64,000 nucleotides of DNA from Miscanthus floridulus (lineage: Eukaryota; Streptophyta; Magnoliopsida; Poales; Poaceae): contig NC_089587.1 in the NCBI RefSeq assembly GCF_019320115.1, forward strand, positions 84,616,384-84,680,383, in the 5' to 3' direction. The notes beneath the pieces were generated by a model. That model did not search any database. It worked only from the letters and a program-made list of their open reading frames with translations, and had not been told where the DNA came from. Below, piece after piece: positions 56,236-64,000 of this stretch; position 1 is the first letter of the stretch, and the number at the start of each line of letters is the position of its first letter. The translations under genes were made by a program, and so were the position numbers.

Positions 56236-56455
56236 AAAATTCATAGGAGTAATAGAGTTGTAGGAGTACTAGGAGGAGTTGTAGTAGTGTTGTAGGTGTA
56301 GTAGTATAGTAGTAGGAGTAGTAGTAGTAGTAGTGTTGTAGGAGTACTAGGAGTAGTAGTAGTAGTGTTGTAGGAGTAGTAGTATAGGAGTACTAGGAGG
56401 GGGAGTAGTAGTGTTGTAGGAGTAGTAGTAGAATTGTAGGAGTAGTAGTAGAGTA
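56236..56455. repeat. (TAG)n-rich low-complexity tract 4
   Basis: GTTGTAGGAGTAGTAGTAG units, directly after the internal subterminal block. Confidence 0.9.
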
Positions 56456-56659
56456 GGACTTGTTAATGAAATACTCGTTTCATTCCTTTCAACAAATATC
56501 AAATTATTTTTAAAAATCAAACACTTAACACGTACAGATTACGATCTCCCACAGTCATATATATATATATATATATATGATTCCATTACAATAATAATCA
56601 GTTACATAAAAGTTCTTGTTAATCAATAAGTGACTACAATATTACATATTTGTGTGGCA

Positions 56660-59600
56660 CACATATCATTTTGCTGTAAGTGTTCCCACGACGGTCTTCT
56701 TCTCACTATCGGGGTGGAACCAGGGCATCATCTTGGTATTGTTTACACATGTTGACGTAGGTCTCGACCAACTTGATCTTCTATGGATGATCGGTAAAGA
56801 GTGAGAGCTCAACGTAGTATTTGTATTCTTCGGGGCTCTGGACTCCATCAACTCCTACAATCCTCTGCCTTTCGAACATAACTACGTGTTTTTTGCTCTC
56901 TTTGGGCATCGGCCAGTAGGCTACTTGCATGCAGCGACTTGCTAGTACCCACTGATCATCTTTGTAGCTAACACTTTGGAGCTCCATGGTGGTTAGCCCA
57001 AAGTCGTCCATGACAACCCCCTTTGGTTTGACCCACTGGCACCAGAAGACAACTAATTATAGGTTATCGTAGTAGTCAAGATCCCATATCTCTTCAATCT
57101 GCCCAAAGTATGTCTTGGTCTACCCCGCTGACTCATTGATGCCCTCATATCGAACATTACTGTTCTGTGCCTCGCTCTTCTTATCCTTCTCCTTTATGTG
57201 GAACCTATATCCATTGATGTCATACCCTTGCCATGTGGAGATTTGGGTGGATGGGCCGGATGCAAGCCTCGCTTCATCGGACTCTCCACGGGGTATGTCC
57301 TATAGCTCTTTGATCCATGTTGTGAAACTAATCTTGTGCTATTTCTGGACCCATGCCTCCATGCGCTATCCATCTTGAGCGGTGTGGATCTCCTCCAAGT
57401 GCTTGTCAACATATGGTTCCATAACCACTAGCTGATTGAAGACGCTGTGATGAACTTCTTGCACCATTTCGTACTATACATCGGTACATACTTTCCTCTT
57501 TGTGCAACCCATTCCTAAGGTTTTGCCTTCGTGCTGAGGGACAGGCAGGCAAATCGCCCTTCCATTCCTGATGTACCTAGTGCAGCAGTTAACAGCCTTC
57601 TCGGTTGTGTATGCCTTGATCATAGAGCCCTCCGAGTAGGCACAATTAAGGACATATCTATTGAGGGTCGACATGAACCGCTCGTATGTCCACATCTGGT
57701 GTAGGTACATGGGGCCCAATTCCTGTATCTGATCAACCATGTGCATCATTAGGTGTGGCATAATATCAAAGAAAGATGGCAGGAAGCACATCTCGAGTTG
57801 GCAAAGGGTCTTCGTGATGAACTGCTTTAGGCCTGGTAGCTCAGCTTCATCGATGACCTTCTGTGTGATGTAGTTGAAGAAGTAGGACATGCGTGTAATG
57901 ACCATCTTCACATACTTTGGACCGATAGCCCTGATAACAATTGAAAGGAACACCGTGAGCTTGATGTGGTAGTCATGTGCGTTGAAGCTGGTTAGTGTGA
58001 GGTCCTTCATCGAGACTAGGCTCTTGATGTTGGAAGAGAAACCGATCAGCACCTTGACACCCCTAAGCCAACTACACATGACCCTCTTCTCATCTCTCAT
58101 TAGGTTGTAGCTCGCGCCCAGAAGGTCAACTTTTTGGCTCTGCGTCGCTGGTGTCGGGTGAATTTCGGACCTGATGTCTTGGTTGACAAGATCCATCCAT
58201 GACTTCAGACCATCCTTCATCTTAGTCTTGATGTCTAGCACTATGCTAATGGTGCTTTTGAAGACATTCTTCTTATGGTGCATGTAGTCGATGGCATGGG
58301 GCGTATCTAGCTCCTTCTAGTATGATAGGTACTTGAAAAAACACGACTACTTCTTAAAAGGAACAAGGGTGATAGGTGGTTCCTCCATCTTATCTCGCTT
58401 CCTCTTCCTTATCATGGTCCCATCTTCCTCTTTCTTCTTCTTCTCGAACTCAACGTCTATGCCCTTCACCATGTTAAAAAACCTTTTGCCCATACCTCAT
58501 CCTTTTTGGCTCATCAGTTTCAGACTCCTCCTGGTTGTCGAAGTACTTATTCATCATAGCTACCCGGTACCTGTGCTTTTTAATGAGGAATCACCTATGC
58601 CTCATGTACACCATCTTCTTGGATGCACTAAGGTAAGTGTAGCAGGTACCGTCAATGCAAACTATGCAACTTGACTTACCTTTGATCTGTGCCGATAATG
58701 AAAAAAGACCAGGGTAATCGGTGATGGTGACAAAGATGATGGCTTTTAGAGTGAACTCCTTCTTTAGGAACACATCCATCATCTTGACCCCATCTTCCCA
58801 TAATATCTTCATGTCCTCCATGAGCGGCTCCAAGAACACATCTATATCATTGCATGACTGCCTAGGTCTAGAAATAATCATGGTTAGTAAAAGATACCTG
58901 CGCTTCTAACATAGCCAGAGAGGTCGGTTGTAGATGGTGAGGATCACCGGGCAATTGCTGTGCGAGCTACTGAGGTCACCGAACGGATTCATCCTATTGG
59001 TACTCAATGTGAACCTGATGTTCCTTGCCTCGTCGCCAAACTTTCAGAACTTGGTGTTGAAATGCTTCCATTGCTTGCCATCGGAAGGGTGCTGCAGCTT
59101 GCCATCGTCCTTCGTGGCTCATCAGATGCATGCCAAGACAAAAGCTTGGCATCCTCGGGGTTCTTGAATATATCACGCAGGCGATCGATCATGGGTAGGT
59201 ACCACATCGACAGGGCCAGACTTTTTCTCTGCGTGTAACCCTCTTCTTCCTCGTCCTCAGGAGACAGGATCTGCTTCTTCGCGGTACTCTTCTTAGCCAT
59301 CTTCTTCTTCTTTGGCCCTCTCTCGTCATCCACATCCACGTGACAATCGGCATTCCTCTTGTACCAACTCGCGCCATAGTGCGGACAGCTCTACAAGTTC
59401 TCATACTTGCCCCGATAAAGTATACAGTGGTTAGGGTAGGCGTGGAACTTTTTAAGCTTCATCGCCACTGGCCGAATCAGCTTCTTCGCTCGGTAGGTAT
59501 TGGTGAGCATCTTGTTACCCTCTGGGTATGTGTCAGCAAGGATACGTAATAGGTTGTTGAAGCTAGTATCGAACCAGCCATGGCAAGCCTTTAGCATCAG

Positions 59601-60310
59601 CATCTGGAGGTTAAAACACAGCACCATCTAGTGCTTTGGATAGTCCTTATAGAGAGGATCAATTGCCGCCTGCTTCATCTCTCTAAAATTCTCCAGCCAC
59701 CTCAGGCTCCCAAATAGAATGTCGTCATGCTCAAGACGGTTAGCGATTGACTCAAAAAGGTCCGCAATCCCCATCATCATCGTTAGCCGTGTCTTGGAGT
59801 AGATCATCCATTGTGATGTAATCATGATCTGCATTGTCGATAGTAGCAGCATTGCCATGCCCATCGGCCGCTGCTGATGAGGTTTGTTGTTCGGCATTCA
59901 CCACCACCGTCGTCGTTGTCGATGAGTTCCCTCCTCCAGATGCACCGGCACTCGGATCCTCTGCTTTCCCAAGAAACTTCTAGGCGGTGTAGTCCTTGAC
60001 GAAACCGTACCAGATCAAGTGAGATTTCATCGTGTCATCTCCGTGGGCAAGAAGGTTCTTGCAGCTCTTACACTAACAGATGATGAGTTCCCGCTTCAGA
60101 CTTAGACGATGCCTTTTAGCAGCGGCAATAAACTTTGTCACATGATCTAGGAAACCTGGATGCAGCCTCGATGTCTTGTACATCCATTCCCTATCTATGA
60201 CCGTGAACACCTTGCACACACAAACAACAAAAATGGCGCATATAAGCAGAGCATTACAGAAAAAAGACAACCGGGTAGCTCTAGATCTGATGATTTCTCT
60301 CTCCTCCAAA
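56660..60310 (-). pseudogene. TNP2-type CACTA transposase gene
   Basis: The minus-strand order is: DREWMYKTSRLHPGFLDHV...CKSCKN (60200-60030, Transpos_assoc-like), an acidic linker (59990-59770), WLENFREMKQAAIDPLY, a tnp2 core with GLFSLSAQIKGKSSCIVC and VYMRHR (58881-58591), KNVFKSTISIVLDIKTKMKDGL and LPGLKQFITKTLCQLEMCFLPSFFDIMPHL (58283-57474, DUF4218-like), GYDINGYRFHIKEKDKKSE and YFGQIEEIWDLDYYDN (57240-57060, DUF4216-like), then FGLTTMELQSVSYKDDQWVLA. This is the full domain order of the TNP2 family. Where a Met start is expected, the codon before DREWMY is ATA (60196-60198). At least five TAG stops lie at Gln positions in 57390-57060. It would cut and move the element; this copy is dead. 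Confidence 0.85.
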
Positions 60311-60539
60311 TAGATCTAGATCTAGATCTTGAGGAAAGGTGCCCAAATTATGGAAAAGAGAGAGGATTGAGGGTTTGAGAGCGAGAATCAACCTCTTGCG
60401 GTGCCCCCTTCACCAAATGCAAGGGCAAAACCTCCCCCTAGAAAATGGACAGTTTTTAGGGTTTTGAGGTCAAAACCCAAAAAAATGGAGGAGAAGCCGT
60501 GGGAAAGAAGGATGGGTGCGGCTGTATTTATAGCCCAGA

Positions 60540-60810
60540 CTTAACCGAGGTGGGCACTATAAGAAAACCACCTCGGTTAATCGTCTATTAACCGAGGTGG
60601 TTGCTTTAGACCAAACGCCTCGATTAATGAATTAACCGAGGTGGTTACCCTAAGCCAACCGCCTCGGTTAATCCACATTAACCGTGGCGGTTTCTTTACA
60701 GGCAGTTGCTGGCCCGGCTGCACAACCTCGAATAACTGAGGCGGGCAACCAGACCACCCGCCTCGGAGCCCCAAAGTGAAACGCTGCACAAAAGTTTTTG
60801 TGTAGTAGTG
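60540..60810. repeat. Right TIR and subterminal repeats of CACTA
   Basis: Six or more copies of TTAACCGAGGTGGTT / AACCGCCTCGGTTAAT precede the end CACAAAAGTTTTTGTGTAGTAGTG. The motif matches that of the left end, which pairs the two ends as one element. Confidence 0.85.
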
Positions 60811-62519
60811 AGCTAATTAATTTTTCGCAAACGTGTCTATGACATTAAGACGAAGGAGAATAGTACAAGAAGGATCGGTAATCAACAACTACCGGATCCA
60901 TCTCCCAGTGCTACAACACTTAGGACTGTATTACATGAACAGTTTTTGCGACGGTCGACAATGGAGGCTTCATTTTCATAAGCCCTGCCAAAGCGACTGA
61001 ATCTTACCACCATCAGACTACTAGCCACAAGGCCAAAGCTAAATACAAAAACTAAGGTGCGAGGTAATCACAAAATATACAATAAGCACACCAAAACAAA
61101 AGGCCAAGCAATAATAAATACAACCGCAAATTAAAAGAAGTTGCATAGTGGGGAACCAAGCAATAACTCAAACGGTCAGTAGTTTTCTTTTAAGGTGAAG
61201 ATTGTACCATCTATATATCAATCATAACTAAACTCCTAAGTTCAATTTACCGGTGGACCTGAATCTCAGAATTTGTCAACAATGGTTGGCTTTCATATAT
61301 AGGGGTGATCGACAGAGTTTCATGGCTTAGTTACAGCTTACGAGCTTAACTAATGTGGCCTCAGACAGACACATACTCTCAATAATTGTTGACTCACCAT
61401 GGCCGTTGCTTATATTAAACACGCCCATCGGATTCGTACAGATGCTGTGTTGTTCCGAGCTGTTGGTTGTTGAGACAAACCATGCCATCTCCCACGGCGC
61501 CACAATTTTTCAAATGACACGCGAAAAATTATTTTTGTCTGAATTGAAAATTCAACGTTTAAATTAATTCAGAATCTCTGACACTGTGCACGGGTGAACG
61601 ATCCATCCATGCTGATGGACGTACTGACCTTAATTATATATTTAAGCTCCTTATTTATTATATGTATATCTTATTTTTGGTTCAGAAAACACTATAATGT
61701 ACACCTAACTAATCGATTGTATGTATATCAGCGGTTGGCAATTATTCTGATGCATTGTACATCATAACGCTCGTGTATTATCTATAACCAATCGGTGGTC
61801 TACAGTACGTCTGCATGCGTGACACTAGTAGCTGGCTTGCTGGTGCGCCATTACACATCTTGTTAGCTGCCTAAAGCTAGTGTTTTAGTTTGACCAAAAC
61901 TTCTTGGGTAGGGAATTCAAAAAAAAAAACTTGTTGGGTAGGCGCCTCATACTAATACGCAGCAGTCGTAACCCTTTTGATCCCATTGCTTGTTTTTGCA
62001 ACGTTGCCAATACAAGTTTTAAAACGGGTTTGTGCATGTTAAGTTGCTTCTGACCACCGCTCTCTATGCAAAGTGTGAAGTTTAATAGTAGTATGAGTAT
62101 GAGTGCATGCATTTGATTTATTTAAGAGAAGTTCGTGGAGAATGTTCAAGGAGTAGGAGACATATGAGCCTTGCTTTATGCGCAAATTTGCGGACTGGTA
62201 ACCACATCCAAAAAGCACTTGGCTTGTTAATTCGGTACTCCTATCAAGATAAGAAAATGAAATTGCTTGTCACTATGTTAGACGAAACCAGGCGGTAGTG
62301 ATGGTTCAAGACACGCCACTAGACACTAGCTAGTTCTTCTCTACGTACACTGAATCTTCTGCTTCTTTGGATGACGATGTATGTAGTGGTGGCCCAAATC
62401 ATCTGGAACTTTTCATTTGAGGTTACCTATCATGATGCATTAGTGATTTGCGACCAAGAATGTATTGCAGCTTATTGCTGTCTCCGTTCCAAAATAGCTG
62501 CACATCTCGTTTTATGAGA
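60811..62519. other. Intergenic, no gene seen
   Basis: AT-rich DNA, short ORFs without domains. Nothing recognisable apart from an A-tract near 61917. Confidence 0.4.
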
Positions 62520-62529
62520 GCCTATAATA

Positions 62530-63690
62530 CTTTTACAACGGCACCGCTAACGCCCGGACGTCCGGACGAATGTCCACGTTCAGACGCCCGTGGCTACAGA
62601 CCTTTTCTGTGCCTGACGCCGGTGTCTGCTGCTCTCAGGAAAGTGTGCCCCCACTTCACACCTCTGTCCGGGCGCCCGAGCCCCTTCCACTTTCCTCCCA
62701 CGTCCCCTTCGTTTGCCGCACCGGGACCACCTGCGCCCCTACCGCCATTGCCCTCCGCTTCCCGCGCCTGCTACCGAGCAGTGCTAGCTCCATCCCTTCG
62801 TGCCCCACATGCATGCACGGCGCCCAAGCAGCTACAACAGGAGGTTGTGGTAGAGTGGGTCACATTGCAACATGTGCAATATTTTGATCTACTTTTAAAA
62901 TATTCAGACGAAACACTTACAATATATGTATAAAATAACTGAAAAACTTGCAATATGTGTTTAAAACACTTGAAAACTCTTGAAAACCATTGCAAACATA
63001 CGCAACATCCAGATAAAATACTTGCAACATATGTGTGAAACCTATGCAACATCCAGATGAAATACTTGCAACGAACGTATGAAAAAATAGATGCAACATT
63101 TGGAATTGAAATATACATGTATAGTCATTACAACATGTTCAACATCATGATCTACTTTTTCAACATCTAGATGAAACACTTGAAACATAAACTTGCAACA
63201 TGCGCTGTGCAAATGTCACCTTGTTGCTTGGAGGAGGTACCGAGCAGCGCGGGCACGCCAGCGAAGTAGAGCGCCGCGATGGCCAAGAGCTTCCACACGC
63301 CGAGGTTGAGGTCCCTGCAAGGGAGGTCCGTGTTGATGAGCGCACAGAGGAGGTCATCGTTGTCGCCCCCCCACGTCGCCCAAGACGTCCAACTTGTGAA
63401 CCACCCCAACGTTGTCGAGGTTCTAGAGGAGGAGCGGGTGCAGTGTCACGGCAAACGCAGAGCGGGATAGGGCATGTGTGGTGCGCGGCGGTGAGCGGAG
63501 TGGGGCAGGCGCTCAATGCGGTGAAGCTGCAAATTTCTATCAACGGGGTTCTGTCGCGGGGTAAAGATGGAGGAGAGAGCGTAGAGGGAAGTCGGTCAAT
63601 TACCTATTGGGTCTGATCGCTGTGCAGGCCTGAGAACGAGGGCGTTTAGACATTCATCCAGTCCGAACCGCTGGACCGGATGCATTTGTT
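62530..63690. mobile_element. Probable transposable element with CTTGCAACAT-type repeats
   Basis: The GC-rich left part (CCGGACGTCCGGACGAATGTCCACG) faces a loosely inverted right part (GGGCGTTTAGACATTCATCCAGTCC). Between them, 62880-63190 has many diverged copies of ACTTGCAACATATGTGTGAAA / TGCAACATCCAGATGAAA. This arrangement recurs in grass genomes as I remember it, but class and ends are unresolved. Confidence 0.45.
63167..63440 (-). pseudogene. Possible captured gene fragment
   Basis: A minus-strand frame reads DDLLCALINTDLPCRDLNLGVWKLLAI then ALYFAGVPALLGTSSKQQ. The composition and hydrophobic pattern look protein-like rather than repeat-derived, and the stretch sits inside a transposon-like unit. 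I do not recognise the parent protein. Confidence 0.3.
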
Positions 63691-63789
63691 GAACAGTATG
63701 CGCGGGAATCACCGAAGGCGGGAAAGAGCACCCAGGAGTCACCAAAGCACGGGAGTCAGCGGCATACTAGGACCGAGGTACGATGTTAC

Positions 63790-64000
63790 GTTAGTTTCTT
63801 TTTCTTTTTTTATTCTTCTTATTTCTTTCTTTTTCTTTTCTTTTCTTTTTCTTTCTTTCTCTTTCTTTTCGTGCTTCATTTTTTTATTTCTTTTATGTGT
63901 TATGTGATTTTTTATTATTTTTTATATTTTGTATGTTTCTTTTATTTATTTTTTCTTTTCTTTTCTTTTCTTTCCTTTTCTTTTCTTCTTATTTTTTTAT
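63790..64000. repeat. Pyrimidine-rich (TTTTC)n tract
   Basis: TTTTC, TTTC and TTTTTCT units run to the window end, giving strong T/C strand bias. Confidence 0.9.

Larger units (their letters stand above)
42613..60810 (-). mobile_element. CACTA (En/Spm) transposon, about 18.2 kb with nested insertion
   Basis: Left end CACCGCTACAGAAATTTT and right end (inverted) CACTACTACACAAAAAC are degenerate versions of one CACTA terminus, and both are flanked by AGC (42610-42612, 60811-60813), the 3-bp target duplication of the superfamily. Both ends carry subterminal repeats of the type TTAACCGAGGYGGTT in both orientations (42630-42915; 60540-60780). The two classic CACTA genes are on the minus strand: TNP2-type transposase near the right end, and a Transposase_24/Ulp1-like gene toward the left. 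It is inactive: both genes are broken and the second is split by a 6-kb insertion. Confidence 0.8.

Noticed and set aside
61380..61570. Plus-strand ORF in AT-rich spacer as a host gene fragment
   Set aside because: Short, no domain, ordinary composition; nothing separates it from chance.

Overview
The window looks like plant nuclear DNA from a grass, probably a panicoid (sorghum, sugarcane, Miscanthus or maize group; inferred, not proven). The evidence is two GC-rich genes of grass type, Tat-lineage Ty3/gypsy elements carrying antisense extra ORFs, an RTE-type LINE with a (TTG)n tail, a large En/Spm (CACTA) transposon and many MITEs. There is no bacterial-style operon, CRISPR array or rRNA, and I recognised no tRNA gene.

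Layout: 1-11558 is most of a minus-strand Tat-type Ty3/gypsy retrotransposon (element A) with its 5' LTR at 11089-11558. Its gag-pol runs leftward (11049 to 4546) and an antisense ORF with a 'putative gypsy type transposon' (PF04195-like) domain runs rightward (531-4020). It appears nested in a second, plus-strand Tat element (element B, 11559-17187), of which the antisense ORF, tandem repeats and 3' LTR (16053-17187) remain. 17188-19300 is intergenic and promoter DNA leading to a host gene for an A20/AN1 zinc-finger stress-associated protein (19522-20043). 20050-40600 is gene-poor DNA with MITEs, a Mutator-like element with long terminal inverted repeats (23266-25350), a foldback element with a perfect 9-bp target duplication (26500-26815), and an RTE LINE (32430-35475) whose pre-insertion site survives in a nearby duplicate. 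A second host gene, a single-exon AGC VIII protein kinase of the UNICORN type, lies at 40854-42197. 42613-60810 is one 18-kb CACTA element on the minus strand: a TNP2-type transposase gene, then a second gene (Transposase_24/Ulp1-like), which is split by a 6-kb insertion containing a 2.5-kb tandem duplication. 60811-64000 is AT-rich spacer, a repeat with a possible captured gene fragment, and a pyrimidine tract.

Only the two host genes look intact. The transposon ORFs are broken, and the breaks follow a pattern: most in-frame stops in Tat gag, pol and the antisense ORFs, and in both CACTA genes, are TAG where the family has Gln (CAG), with a minority of TGA at likely CGA codons. That fits C-to-T decay of methylated CHG and CG sites. 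No new defence or metabolic system is visible. The most unusual items are the nested-element histories (LINE empty site, a third CACTA terminus inside the CACTA element), the foldback palindrome, and the minisatellites arising inside transposons.
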